Assembly: GCA_021397835.1 (NCBI GenBank) | Contig: JAJFZO010000609.1 | Coordinates: 2,605,001-2,669,000, forward strand | Source: Moringa oleifera | Taxonomy: Eukaryota > Streptophyta > Magnoliopsida > Brassicales > Moringaceae | Length of the DNA: 64,000 nucleotides | Direction: 5' to 3' | Part shown: positions 10,471 through 22,139 of the stretch, piece by piece | Position numbering within the stretch: the first letter of the stretch is position 1 | How the letters are laid out: the number at the start of each line of letters is the position of its first letter | Notes under the pieces: generated by a model | What the model was told of the DNA's origin: nothing | Database searches by the model: none | What the model saw: only the letters and a program-made list of their open reading frames with translations | Made by a program: the position numbers and the translations under genes

Positions 10471-12675
10471 TTACAGTGAAAGGAGTTGGGAAGAAGTTGT
10501 TAATAATAGATTACCGAGAGAAATAGGTAAAAGAAATTTCCATCCAAGATTTAATAGTTGGTCCATTCTTAGCCTAAGTAAAGTCCATCTTGTTGTGATA
10601 GGAATGAACAAGAACAAATAAGTTTTAGCTAATGTAATAAAGATACCAATTATTATTTCAAGGATTCCATCCGTTTTATTTATTTCAACTAGCTCGAGAA
10701 CGAACATGTACTGAATACAAATATTCCAACCGCCCAAGTATAGAACTGTTACAAATAATGAAGAAACTAATAGATTTTGATAGGAAGCAAGATAAAATAA
10801 ACCAAATTTGATACTTGAATATTCAGTTTGATAACCTGTTACTAATTCTTCTTTTACTTCTGGTAAATCAAAGGGTAACCTCTCAGATTCTGCTAGGGAA
10901 GAAATCAGAAAAACGATAAACCCAATAGGTTGTCGTCACAAATTTTGCCCCCAAACCCTATATTTTAAATGTGCCTCAACTATATCAACTGTACTTGAAC
11001 TGTTAGATAATCATAGTCAGTGATAACATCACTATTCCCATCGCTATAACAAAATCGTACATGAGATTTTTGCCTCACACAGCTCCTCGTGGGTCGCAAA
11101 TAAATCTAAGGACTTGATCAGTATTATTTATCTTGATATGGTTGTAGAATAGATGAAATCAAAATCTATCTGAAGGCCTAAAATTATACCAATGGAATTC
11201 TATCTAGTATAACTATAATAATACATAAAAAAAAATGCTTCTGAATTCATCTCATCCCTTAATAATTTCAATTTATATTTGTTGAGTAATAACTTAATCC
11301 TTCACCTTTAATAAAATACTCATTGTGGAACTATCAATAGGTATTTCAGGCCATCATTTTCGATTATAACAAAGAATTAGACATTCCATTAGTTCATGAC
11401 TTATGAAATAAATTTGATTTCTCAAGATATATAAAAGAAACACTAAAATAAAAAAGATCTCTTTTTTTTGTTCATATTCTTTTTCTAAAAAAAATGGGTG
11501 GGTTAAAAGCTAAAATTAAAATAAAATAATAAAGGATTATTTCGTTCCTGATAGTCATTGCTTTAATCGATGGATAGGAGCATACTCTAGATCGGAAGCA
11601 TGGAGAGTACTGCCTGATCATTTCTACCAACTTAAAGCCCCAATTAGCACTCTTTTATGTTATGCAGAAATAGAATATCCTTTTACTTTTTAAAGATTTT
11701 TGTAATTGTCATTATTAATCCTTTGTGTCTTTTGGTGTTCCTAATCATCCAATCATTTTTGTTTAATCCCCCTTTGGTACTACATGGATGGTAATCTATA
11801 CAACCGATAATTAAAACTTCATACGATTAATCTTTTGAACCCACTTCAAGCCAGGATGACTAATCAACCAATCTTTGGGTAAAGTGGCTCTTCTACTTAT
11901 ATTTATGTCCGCTTAACTCTTATACATAGAAAATGAGACTCAATTTTTCTTTTTACTACGAATTTATAAGTTGTTTTCTTTCACTCATATAACTATCTAA
12001 TTTACTTTGTTAACATTAACACCATAGATGAATAATGAAGATATTTATTCAATTCATTCACCTTATTTTTCTAGAACGAAAGAAATAGGGAAAAGAAAAT
12101 TTTATATTTCAATGAATCACACGTAGAGATATTGATAAAACACATAGAGTTAATGGTATTTCATAACTAATCGATTGAGCAACTGCTCTAAGACCACCTA
12201 AAAAACAATATTTATTATTTGAACCATATCTTGACATAAGAAGTCCAATAGGAGCAATATTTGAGATGGCAATCCATAAAAAAATACCAATATTGAGATC
12301 AGCTAAAACAAGGTGATTGCCAAAAAGAATTATTGAATAAGTTAGTAAAATTGATATTACTACTATAGATGGTCCAATACTGAATAAACGAGTATTTCCT
12401 CTAGATGGAAGAAGATTCTCTTTTAAAAGTAGTTTTGTTCCATTCGCTAGAGCTTGAAGAATTCCCAAAGGGCCGGCGTATTTAGGCCCAATACGTTGTT
12501 GTATCCCTGCAGATATTTCTCTTTCTAACCACATAATTACTAGTACACTCGTTGTGATCCCCAATACAGGAGTAAAAATGAGGACAAGCATCTATATGAT
12601 TCCATGGACCTCTTTTAAAGATTCCATTCTGGAAAAAGAATCGATATCTTGTACTTCTATTGTATCAATTATCAT
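10471..12675 (-). pseudogene. ndhA: ndhA pseudogene with its group II intron
   Basis: NdhA is the membrane subunit at the quinone site of the NDH complex. Exon 1 is about 12,123-12,675 and exon 2 about 10,471-11,007, with a ~1.1 kb intron whose 5' end GTGTGA fits group II. Exon 1 shows [20 protein letters not shown]; exon 2 ends in [17 protein letters not shown] stop replaces the glycine of the IIGMLVP block (12,596), and exon 2 has shifts near 10,74x and 10,93x. The intron shows that DNA, not spliced RNA, was transferred. ndhH ends one base before the ndhA start, as in plastids. Confidence 0.93.
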
Positions 12676-12676
12676 T

Positions 12677-13860
12677 TTAACGATCAACTTCTCCCATAAT
12701 GATATCTATGCTACCGAGTATCGTCATAATATCAGCCAATTTCGTTCTTTTAAATAATTGAGGAAGAATTTGCAAATTTATAAAAATCGGCAGGCGAATT
12801 TTTCATCTTCAAGGAAATCCACTTTGATCCCCTATAAAAAAAATTCACAATTCTCCTTTTGGGGCTTCGACTCTCACATAAAGCTCTTGTTTCAATAATT
12901 CAAAAGTCGGAGACGGTTTTTTACTAATGAATCGATATTTAAAATCACTCAATTCTAGATCCTTTTTTTCTATTAAAGCATCGAATTTCTAAATTCTCAT
13001 AGGGACTTCTTGGAATTCCTTGCAAAGCCTGTTGAATAATTTTTATGGATTTCGTCATTTCCTTCATTCTTACTAAATAATGAGCTAATGAATCTCCTTC
13101 TTTTTGTCACTAGAGTTCCCAATCAAATTCGTCGTAAGACTCATAATGATCAACTTTATGAAGATCCCATTGTATTCCGGACGCGCATAGCATTGGTATG
13201 GATAAACCCCAATTTATTGCTTCTTCTCCATCAATAATGCCTACTCCTTTAACTCGTTCTAAAAAAATAAGATTTTGTGTAATAATTTTTTGATATTTGA
13301 CAATCCCTGTTAAAAAATAATTGCAAAAATCCAAGTATTTATCTATTTAACCATGAGGTAGATCAGCTGCTATTCTTCTAATACGAAAATCATTATGCAT
13401 CATTCTCATACCAGTGGCAGCTTTGAATAGATCATATACTAATTCTTGTTCTTTAAAAATATAAAAAAACGAAGTTTGTGCACTAATATCTGCCATAAAA
13501 GGGCCAACCCATAACAAATAAGAAGCTATAGGACTCAATTCCAATATAATTACTCTAATATAGCTAGCTCTTTTAGGGACTTGAATATTTCCTAATTGCT
13601 CTGGTCCATTTACGGTTATTGCTTCTGTGAACATAGTAGCTAAATAATCCCACCATGTTACATAAGGCAGATATTATATAATTGTTCGATTTTTCGTAAT
13701 TTTTTTCCATTCCTCTGTGTAAATAACCTAATATTGGTTCACAGTCAATAACATCTTCACCATCTAGAGTAACAATTAGACGAAGAACACCATGCATTAA
13801 TGGGTGGTAAGGGCCCATATTGATTATCGTAAGATATTTTCCTGTAGTTGGAATATTCAT
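12677..13860 (-). pseudogene. ndhH: ndhH pseudogene
   Basis: NdhH is the 49-kDa-type peripheral subunit of the NDH complex, about 394 residues. The frame opens with [20 protein letters not shown] at 13,860 and shows [24 protein letters not shown]. Later blocks are [20 protein letters not shown] near 13,600 and [16 protein letters not shown] near 13,220. At least two frameshifts (near 13,690 and 13,345) and further stops after FDWEL break it. Confidence 0.93.
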
Positions 13861-13964
13861 AAGTTTTTCCTTTGATTCATTCTTACATGAATTTAATTGC
13901 TAAAACGAAAAGAAGGTCATCAAAATTCAAGATCTAATAAACTAAGTAATTCAAAATTTTCAAA

Positions 13965-14134
13965 TTAATGATTTTTTGGTTCTCGAATATCCAACTGATT
14001 AATTAATTCTTTATAATGTACTCTATTTTTCTTTGAAAAATAAGACAGCAACCGTTAACGTTTCCCCAGAATTTTTCGTAAACGTCTCTGAGATAAATAG
14101 TCTTTTCTGTGCAATTCCAAATGTGAAGTAAGTC
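13965..14134 (-). pseudogene. rps15: rps15 3' fragment, cut at a deletion joint
   Basis: The minus strand encodes the C-terminal part of plastid ribosomal protein S15: the [13 protein letters not shown]...LRKIL...[17 protein letters not shown] region, ending at the tta at 13,965. At about 14,134 the match to rps15 stops (the block 2 copy continues at 55,55x) and sequence of the rrn5-trnR spacer begins. The 5' third of the gene is therefore missing. Confidence 0.88.
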
Positions 14135-14244
14135 ATTAAATCCTGGCGTTTTGGTTTTGAGTAAGATGACCTTTTCATTTTTCATTTCTTTTTCTTTTTG
14201 ATATAGAAAAACTAATAAGAATGAGAGGTGTTAAGCTTTTTATC

Positions 14245-14365
14245 ATCCTGGCGTCGAGTTATTTTTTCGCAGGACCTCCCCTACAATATCATCACCACAG
14301 TAGAGTTTAACCACTAAGTTCGGGATGGATTGCTATTGTTCCTCTATGCCTAGGACACCAGAATA
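14245..14365 (-). pseudogene. rrn5: rrn5 copy (plastid 5S rRNA)
   Basis: Reverse complement of about 121 nt starts TATTCTGGTGTCCTAGGCAT and has the CCATCCCGAACTT core and the AGGTCCTGCG...CGACGCCAGG tail of plastid 5S rRNA. It is collinear with the following rrn4.5 and rrn23 pieces. The second copy lies at 48,151-48,271. Scattered substitutions make a functional role unlikely, since plastid rRNA genes are transcribed by plastid polymerases. Confidence 0.9.
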
Positions 14366-14589
14366 TCGAACCATGAATGAAGAAAAGCATGCGAGAAAAG
14401 CATATTGGCTAGTGATTGTAAGGCCCCAATTCTTGACTGGAGGGAACACCAAAGGCCTCCGCTCTTCCATCCCTTGGATAGATAGAGAGGGAGGGCAAAG
14501 CTTTTGATTTTTTCATGTTGTCAAAGAGTTGAAGAATGAAAATAGATGATGAATGCCTGATCAAATTAATCGAGTCATGTAGGAACAAG

Positions 14590-14692
14590 GTTCAAGTCTA
14601 CTCATCTGTTAGGATGCCTCAGCTACATACATCACTGCACTTCCACTTAACACCTATCGTAATGATAAACGGCTCGTCTTGCCGTGACCTTC
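14590..14692 (-). pseudogene. rrn4.5: rrn4.5 copy (plastid 4.5S rRNA)
   Basis: The 103-nt reverse complement starts GAAGGTCACGGCAAGACGAG and ends AGTAGACTTGAAC, the full plastid 4.5S rRNA, which is homologous to the 3' end of bacterial 23S rRNA. It has fewer changes than the block 2 copy, for instance it keeps the GACGAGCCGTTTATC core. Confidence 0.92.
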
Positions 14693-14724
14693 TTTTGAAT
14701 TCTAAAATATTCTGTCACTCCCAT

Positions 14725-15488
14725 CACTGTCTCAGCTATGCTACCGAAGGCTTTAGGGAAGTCAGAATAGGAGAGCACTCATCTTGGGGTGGGCTTACTA
14801 CTTAGATGTTTTCAGTAGTTTTTCGCTCTGCACTTGGCTACCTAACGTTTACCGTGGGCATGATAACTGGTACACTAGAGGTGCATCCTTCTCGGTCCTC
14901 TCGTGCTAGGGAAAGGTCCTCTCAATGCTCTAACGCCCATACCGGATATGAACCGAACACTCTCACGACATTTTGAACCTAGCTCATATCGCTTTAATGG
15001 GCGAACAACCCAACCCTTGGAACATACTACATCCTCAGGTGGCAAAGAGCCGACATCGAGGTGCCAAACCTTCCTATCGATGTGAGCTCTTGGGGAAGAT
15101 CAACTTGTTATCCCTAGAGTAACTTTTATCCGTTGAGTGACGATCCTTCCACTCGACACCATTGGATCACTAAGGCCGGCTTTTATCCTTGCTCGACGGA
15201 TGGGTCTTACAGTTAAGCTCCCTTCTGCCTTTGCACCAGAGGGCCAATCTCTATCCAGCCCGAGGAAATCTTTGCACGTCTCCATTACCTTTTGGAAGGC
15301 CTACACCCCATAGAAACTGTCTACCTGAGACTGTCCCTTGGCCCGTAGGTTCTGAAATAAGGTTAGAATTCTAGCTCTTTTAGAGTGGTATCTCACTGAT
15401 GGCTCGGGCCCCTCTAAAAGAAGGCCTTCTTCGCCTTCCACCTAAGCTATGCAAGAAAAGCCCAAAGCCAATCCCAGGGAACAGTGAA
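14725..15488 (-). pseudogene. rrn23: rrn23 3' fragment
   Basis: About 760 nt of the 3' part of plastid 23S rRNA: GGATAACAAGCTGATCTTCC near 15,110, the near-intact ACGTCGTGAGA-type region near 14,965 and the sarcin-ricin type CACGAGAGGACC near 14,900. At 15,488 the match stops within CACTGTTCCTGGG, which corresponds to about 46,997 in the complete copy. The next sequence belongs to the rpl20 flank. The 3' end of 23S is placed by comparison and is approximate. Confidence 0.92.
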
Positions 15489-15560
15489 CCTCTACCTTCC
15501 CCGAGCTTATTCTCTCGAGAACTCTATTTAAAACATTCAAGTGGATTCCTCCCAATCTCC

Positions 15561-15914
15561 TTATTTTATGATCTCATTGGAAATGATATAAAGACAACTC
15601 CTATTTGATATAGCTATTTGTGCAAGTGTTTTACGATTAAGAAGCAATTACTTCTCGTATAGATTTTGTATGAATATATTATACCTATAAGATACCCATT
15701 TCCTGTGAATTCCTGCATTTATTCGAGTGATCCACAAATGACGAAAATCTCTTTTTTTCCAACCTCTATCTCGATAAGCCAAAACCAAAGCTCTTATTCT
15801 CTGTTGAGTAATAGTTCGAGTAAGTCGTGAATGAGCCCTTCGAAAGCTTGATGCAAATAAATGAATTTTTGTTCTACGTCTCCGAGCTATATATCCGCGT
15901 TTAATTCTAGTCAT
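15561..15914 (-). pseudogene. rpl20: rpl20 copy, mostly readable
   Basis: Plastid ribosomal protein L20, about 118 residues. The start [20 protein letters not shown] at 15,914 and [20 protein letters not shown] are clear, followed by [20 protein letters not shown] stop truncates it after the NLYEK region (15,648); the QLLLNRKTLAQIAI..ISNEI tail is still traceable down to the native stop at 15,561. The orientation, next to the rps12 5' exon and clpP, is the plastid LSC order. Confidence 0.92.
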
Positions 15915-16368
15915 TGAATAAATGAAACTTTGATGAATAATTAATTTTTTCTTTCAGTTATTCTTTTCTCCTTTACTGGTCTATTAATAACAAAACAGAA
16001 TCTTCCAATGTATAAAATAAAAATTCCAATGGCTTTTCCTACTTTAACTTACCCCCCCTCCATGATTTTTTCTTTTTCTTTTCTAGGTATCTCACCTAGA
16101 AATAATAAATTGTATTGATACTTGGTATAAAAAAAAGCATAATAATCATTTGTTAACGATAGGGGATTATTTCTCCTAAATTGAGGTGTTGGATTTGCAC
16201 CAATGGAAACCATAAGCTTCATGTACAATAGAAGGATATGATAGATCCATGTTTTTTAGATAGTGCATGGAGTTCCTCCATTATATTTTATTCACTAGTA
16301 TTGATCATTGATACTGAAAAAAATGTTTGATTTCTTTTGTCTTAGTCCATGATCTAAATGAGTCGTAC

Positions 16369-16482
16369 ATACACCCTAGTACATGTTCCTCGACGCTGAG
16401 GACATCCCCGAAGCGCGGGGGATTTCATGACATTTCTGATTGGCTGTCTTGTGTTTCTAATAAGTTGTTTAATACTTGGCAT
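16369..16482 (-). pseudogene. rps12: rps12 5' exon (trans-spliced gene, exon 1)
   Basis: The 114-nt exon starts with [22 protein letters not shown] codons and includes the [13 protein letters not shown] segment of ribosomal protein S12. It lies between rpl20 and clpP, where plastids keep the separate 5' exon. An in-frame TAG replaces the CGN arginine codon near the exon end (16,376), in agreement with decay. The 3' exons are found only in block 2 (38,048-38,842). Confidence 0.9.
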
Positions 16483-16663
16483 GCTGAATCATATGCGTAA
16501 TGGGCTGGTTTAGATTAATCCTAACCGAATGATTTTGAATTACGATTATTTCTATTAAATATTCTATTAAATGTTTAACAGAATATATAATCGAATATTA
16601 AACTAAACTAAAGCCTTAAATAAAATCTTTAATTATGGATTTGCATGAAATCACTGCTATTTT

Positions 16664-18709
16664 TTATTGAACCGCTACAAGATCAACAATCCGATGAGCT
16701 TGGGCTTCTGTTGCTGACATAAAAACATCCCTTTCCATATCTTCAGATACAACCCATAAGGGCTTGCCTGTTCTTTGTACATAAACCCTTATGAAGGTTT
16801 CGCGAAGTATCAGTAGTTCTTCCACTTCTAGGATAAATTCTCCCGTTTGTGCCTCATAAAAAGAACTAGTAGGTTGATGGATTATTACCTTGATGATATA
16901 ACATAATAAATCTTTTTTCTATCTCGCATGTTGAGGTGAGGAGATGAAATAACGAATAATAAGAAAAAAAAAAGAGAGAATTAAGCAACTATATAGGCAT
17001 TTTTCTGTGCATTGCATACGGCTCTACAATGGAATTCACGTTTTTTACCTTTTCTTTCATCAAAGAAAGAGAAAAAATAGGGTCTATTAGGCCCAGATCA
17101 ATAAATGATCCAATTACCACCCTTCTTTTTTTTCGAAAGAGTTTAAAAAAAATACTATGATGGTCCCCTTGCTTTATATATTTATTTTATTTATTTCGTC
17201 TGTGATTTAGTAATTCAAAAGTTTCTTTTTTTGTACTTTTTCATAACATAAATATTCTTAATAGCCTTCCAATGTGAAAAAAGGTTTGTGACGCTGAAAT
17301 GGGCCCACGATAGCTCAGATAAAATTAAAAATCCCCCTTATCTCATACTACTTTTTCGATACATAATCTAATATTTTGAAAAAAAAATTCATATCGAATT
17401 CGAAGTGCTATGCTATTATTACTTATTAATTCATATTTCATATGCGAAGGCATAGTCTTCTTTTTCTCGCAAATAAAAAACTCACTGGTGCCAAGCGTGA
17501 GAGAATGCTAGACGTTTGGTAATTTCTCCTTCGACTAGGATAAAAGATCCCATTGAAGTAACCAATCCCATGCATATTGTCTGTACATCCGGTTGCACAA
17601 ATTGCATAGTATCATAAATAGCTACTCTGGGTATTACCCGTCCGCCAGGAGAGTTTATAAACAAACACATATTTTTGGTATGATTTTCTATACTGAGATA
17701 TACCAAAAGACCAATGAGTTGGATTGAGATCTCGCTATCAATCTTTTGGCCTAAAAAAAGTAATCTTTCTCGATAAAGTTGGTTGATTAAGATAAAAATC
17801 AAATTGTACCCCTTAGGAGTCGTACAGGCACCTTTTGATGCATACGGTTCAGCAAAAATTGCGAATAAAATCAATGTGTAGATTTTAGCCTCTTTCTTTT
17901 TTCATAGCAAGCTTTTTATAACTTTTAATGAAGACCTCCTTTTTTCTTCCATTTTTAAACAAAGATGCGCTTTGACCCTTTGCTTATAATCATATAATAT
18001 AAAAAATTTCACTAAGTTCATCAGACTAACTTCTCATTGATGTTTTTTTTTTTCATCGAGATCCAATCCAAATCGCGATGTCATTTTCTTGTTCCTGAAT
18101 GGGCTTCTTCAATTTTGTATTCATTTTTTTTAGGTTTATGCTCTACTCCGAGTAAAGATCTGCCCGATTTAGATTTGCACATATTGGACAAATGAACCAA
18201 ACACCACATTTTTTTGCTATGACTTCTTTTTTGTTTTTTTCAATTCATTTCTTTCATGTATTCCGCCAAATATTCAATGTATTAATCATATTATTCGATT
18301 GATTAATAGTGTGAGATTATTTCGATTTAGAAATTTTTTTATAAATAGAATCATTTATGATATAAGCGGTAATCATAGATATATTACCAATTAGGTTTTT
18401 GCTAAACGGAGTTTGGCTACTTCATTTTATTGGTCCAACCAAGTCAACCATAAATCATTCTAATTGAAAAGATTAATTTGAATACCTCCAAAAAAATGGA
18501 TCTAATTACACTTCATTGCACTTCATGCTACAATTTTTTGATAATAAAATCAATCTTTTTGGGAGAAACAGAGGATATCTCGATCGTGAGAGAGAATGGA
18601 GAAATCTCACATGGCCCAATATATCTGACAAGTCGCACTATATGCCAATCCAAGATGCATTTTCCTCTCCAAGACTTCGAAGAGGTACTTTTGGAACACC
18701 AATAGGCAT
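16664..18709 (-). pseudogene. clpP: clpP pseudogene with both introns
   Basis: ClpP is the serine protease core of the stromal Clp complex. Exon 1 is 18,639-18,709 (MPIGVPKVPLRSLGEENASW), exon 2 about 17,487-17,790 and exon 3 about 16,664-16,890. Exon 2 holds [13 protein letters not shown] and LFINSPGG, and the catalytic serine motif [11 protein letters not shown] with SMG intact. Exon 3 has the catalytic histidine motif IIHQPTS and ends in the DLVAVQ tail. A stop follows the codon for SHAWHQ at the exon 2 end, and exon 1 ends in a changed context. Both introns are present, so the copy came from unspliced DNA. Confidence 0.9.
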
Positions 18710-19202
18710 TAAATGAAAGAAAGTAGAATTAAGTACTCTATTTCACTTTGATGTGGAAGCGTAACAATTGGGTTATTGTCTTAATAATATTAGCCTTTAT
18801 TATACTTTATGAATTCTATTTTATACATAGATTGAATAAGGTCATAAAATATATAATAAAATAGAAAATAAAGACAGGTAAAGGAAGACAGAGTGAATAA
18901 AAATAAAGGAAATTTTTTATGAATAGGTCCTTTGAATGATGAACAAATATAGATACGTTCGTTCATAAAAAATAAGGTTAACCCCCATTGCGTATTGGTA
19001 CTTATCGGATATAGAATATATCTTCTTCTTTTTTTTTTTTTATGAAACCGAATTGTTCCATTATTACTAAAAAAATAAAACAAATATTAATTCTTTCTCC
19101 AAAATAATCCACTGAAAGGGAGAAGGTCGATAGCATGGGTTTTTTTTTTCAATGCAATAAAGTTACATAGTGTATATTTTTCATTGATAAAGGGGTATTT
19201 CC
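18710..19202. other. clpP-psbB spacer
   Basis: About 490 bp between the divergent clpP and psbB copies, AT-rich with poly-T runs. In plastids this space holds promoters for both genes; I cannot point to a specific intact promoter here. Confidence 0.5.
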
Positions 19203-20010
19203 ATGGGTTTGCCTTGGTATCATGTTCATATCGTCATATTGAATGATTCTGACCATTTACTTTCTAGTCATATAATGCATAAAGCTCTGGTTACTGGTTG
19301 GCCAATTTGATGGTTCTATATGAATTAGCAGTTTTTGATCCCTCTTACCCCATTCTTGATCCAATGTGGAGACAAGGTATGTTCGTTATACCCTTCTTGA
19401 CTCGTTTAGGAATAACCAATTCATGGGGTGGTTGGAGTATTACAGGAGGGATTATAAGGAATCCGAGTATTTGGAGTTACGAAGGTGTAGCTAGAGCACA
19501 TATCGTGTTTTCTAGCTTGTACTTCTTAGCAGCTATCTGGCATTGGGTGTATTGGGATCTAGAAATATTTTATGATGAACATACAAGAAAACCTTCTTTA
19601 GATTTGCCCAAGATCTTTGGAATTCATTTATTTCTTTTAGGAGTGGCTTGTTTTGGTTTTGGCGCATTTCATGTAACAGGATTATATGGTCTTGAAATAT
19701 GGGTGTCCAACCCTTATAGACTAATCGAAAAGGTATAATTTGTAAATCCTGCATGGGTGTAGAAGGTTTTGATCCTTTTGCTCTAGGAGGAATAGCTTTT
19801 CATCATATTACAGCAGGGACATTGGGCATATTAGCGGGCTTATTCCATCTTTGTGTTCGTTCCCCCTAACGTCTATACAAAGGATTACGTATGGCCAATA
19901 TTGAAATCGTCCTTTCCAGTAGTATCGCAGTTGTCTTTTTTGCAGCTTTTGTTGTTGCCGAAACTATGTGGTATGGTTCAGCAACTACCCCTATTAAATT
20001 ATTTGGATAA
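19203..20010 (+). pseudogene. psbB: psbB 5' fragment (CP47), cut at the nuclear joint
   Basis: CP47 is a chlorophyll-binding core antenna protein of photosystem II, normally 508 residues. [15 protein letters not shown] opens at 19,203. After a one-base loss near 19,310 the frame reads [40 protein letters not shown] and the [12 protein letters not shown] and [13 protein letters not shown] blocks. Further shifts follow near 19,735 and 19,850. The similarity ends after [10 protein letters not shown] at about 20,010, at roughly residue 265-270, and transposase sequence begins. Confidence 0.93.
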
Positions 20011-21470
20011 TGGAAGCTTCATCAAACCAAAAGCTCAATAAACACTCCATATGGACCAAAAAAAGTCTATATGCGAGTGAATAAAAGAGATAAAGCTTCT
20101 TGATGGATATGCATCCAATTTAGGCAAATGTGTTGACATACAAACTTGCACCTTGTAAAATATGAAGAGTCATGACTGTCACATGATGATGGAGTGATTA
20201 TTACCAATTGAATTTAGTTATTTGCTTACTCCTATCTCGAAAGTTATCACTTAGTTGAGTTTATTTTTTTGAGACTTAAGAGTCGAAGAGTGCCACGAAA
20301 TGATGATGGTAGTGACTCATTTGAATATCCATTAATATCTATCTTCAATTATGCAAGTTAATGTGAAGGGTCATGTAAGACTCATTATCTCACAGGACAG
20401 GAAGTGTTCGGGACAGTAAATATGTGCTTATGAATTCCCCCGAAGTTAAACCTTTTACGTAGTAAATTCTAGTTTATATGTTCCAATAGGTGTACCTAAA
20501 AAATTATAATCTATGCAAATTGACACGTATAATGTATAATTGTAGAATATATGTTCAAACATTAACTATAACCTTGCCATAAATGTGCTCCACCGATATA
20601 TATAAATATGTTCAATTAGACTTTGTTCAATGGTTCAAAGACTGCGTAAGTTAGCTCTTGGTAATTATCATCGTAAGTATGAAATAATATATCCTCCAAT
20701 ATCATTTACCTTAACAAATTTCTCTTGTATGATTCATGGGTTATTAGGTACATAATCCTATAAATGAAGTGAATGATCGATTCTTATAAGACTTGGCATG
20801 GGAACCTATGAATAAAGTCAACACATACCCAATTCATTATGTCAATGGTTATTGTTTTCATGCTTCTAGTTGGCTACTAATTGTAATGTAAATAATTCTA
20901 GAGTAGCTTTAATGAGCACGAATGTGATCTATCATGAAATCCTAGAAGAAATAATCGAGATTGAGTATTCTAGCATACTTGTGAAGTAGTTGAAACTTTC
21001 AACTAAAGGTGGCTTATAGTGTGGGTATAAGGATTTGTCCCAAATATAGAATCACTGAGGTTAAGGTCAACAAGAGATACAAGGGAAATGATACATTTAT
21101 TTTTGCATAACAAGCAGAACAAGTATATTTTGTATCGTATCCTAATCCTACTCCATAGAAGAGAGACTAGTTTATGGCCATCAAAATAAAAGCAAGAAAC
21201 AGAATTGAATCTCTAAATGTTCCATTCTAAGATGTTATGTCCAACCAGTTATCATAATTTCTTGCAATGATCAAATTGTAGAAAATTTGAGAGATGTCAA
21301 TGATCATGATGAAGAGATTCAAGTTGATGAAGAATTAATTCAATTGAAAGGTGAAGATGGAGAACCATCACTTGAAAATGGGGAGTCTAACATTAAGACA
21401 AAACTTCTGTTAATTGCATTATTGATAGTGATTAACTATTGAGGTTTGTGTTTAAAAGTGCTAAAAAAAA
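20011..21470 (+). pseudogene. CACTA (En/Spm) transposase, C-terminal half
   Basis: Conceptual translation, with stops and shifts, matches the later part of plant CACTA transposases. ICE*IKEIKLLDGYASN near 20,070-20,118 and NMKSHDCHMMMECLLPI near 20,163 belong to the end of the TNP2 (Transposase_21) region. KVNTYPIHYVNGYCFH near 20,815-20,865 and YHEILEEIIEIEYSSI near 20,930 lead into a DUF4216-type domain (KVNKRYKGNDTFIF..QAEQVYFVSYP near 21,068-21,145). An acidic tail (DVNDHDEEIQVDEE) follows near 21,296-21,340. The half begins almost immediately after the psbB joint, so the plastid joint interrupts the gene. The family assignment rests on these motifs. Confidence 0.82.
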
Positions 21471-21529
21471 TAACCTAAAATTTCCATGGTTAATTCTCTC
21501 ACTGAACATGTAAAGTTATTGCTTAAGAT

Positions 21530-22080
21530 GTCTAAAAGAGGGGAACATGGAGTTGTGGCTTTAAATGGAGGGATAGATGGTCCTACAGGTTGGACACATC
21601 CACTATGGCTCATATAAAATCACCTTTTACTCATGTCGGATCATCTTCCGTTAATGCAAGATCACCTTCCTCTCACACATCATCATTTCCATCTTCATCA
21701 CCTCCAATCGACACATCATTCCCTTGATCATCATCTTTAGAGGATACACTGTCACATCAAGATATTGCAACTCATACATCATCAATTGAGTCAAGGTGTG
21801 TAATAGGAGACAGTAGGCTACATATTCAACCTATCGGGAAAAAGTATGATAACTAAACTTTTTTCATTTATTGCAATTATATGTATATTACATATATTAT
21901 TTTTTTTTTTTGGTTACTTATGTGTTTTCAACTATATTTTTATAGGTTGTTACCAGCATCTAGGACGGTTGCCATGCTATTTGAAATTATCAAGTTGAAG
22001 TTTGATGAGCCATGAACAAGATGGTGTGAAGTCCTAAATGTTATCTGCGACTCGCGGTGGGTTAAATTTCAAGTAATGTG
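21530..22080 (+). pseudogene. Transposase_24-like (Ptta/En/Spm) remnant
   Basis: Downstream of the transposase tail there is a serine- and histidine-rich stretch (21,600-21,770) and then RLLPASRTVAMLFEIIKLKF and DEPWTRWCEV (21,945-22,030). This resembles the motif (FxPSRxxxxAIxxIIxxxFDEPWxxW) of the second protein of plant CACTA elements. A possible intron with poly-T and a cag end at 21,86x-21,945 separates the parts. A TGA in place of the tryptophan codon of DEPW marks it as decayed. The assignment is by motif only. Confidence 0.6.
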
Positions 22081-22139
22081 AACTTCTATGCCATTTAACA
22101 CATAATATATGATGGTTTTATAATTATAATAATTTTACA

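Larger units (their letters stand above)
1..20010. other. NUPT block 1: decayed plastid DNA (SSC, rRNA piece, LSC piece)
   Basis: The segment follows plastid gene order from the ycf1/ndhF border through ndhH and rps15, then rrn5-rrn4.5-rrn23 (3' part), then rpl20-rps12-clpP-psbB. Internal joints lie near 14,134 and 15,488, and the right edge near 20,010 is followed at once by transposase-like nuclear sequence. Almost every gene carries frameshifts, nonsense codons or lost catalytic residues. Introns of ndhA and clpP are kept, so the transfer was of DNA, not cDNA. The left edge lies outside the window. Confidence 0.95.
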
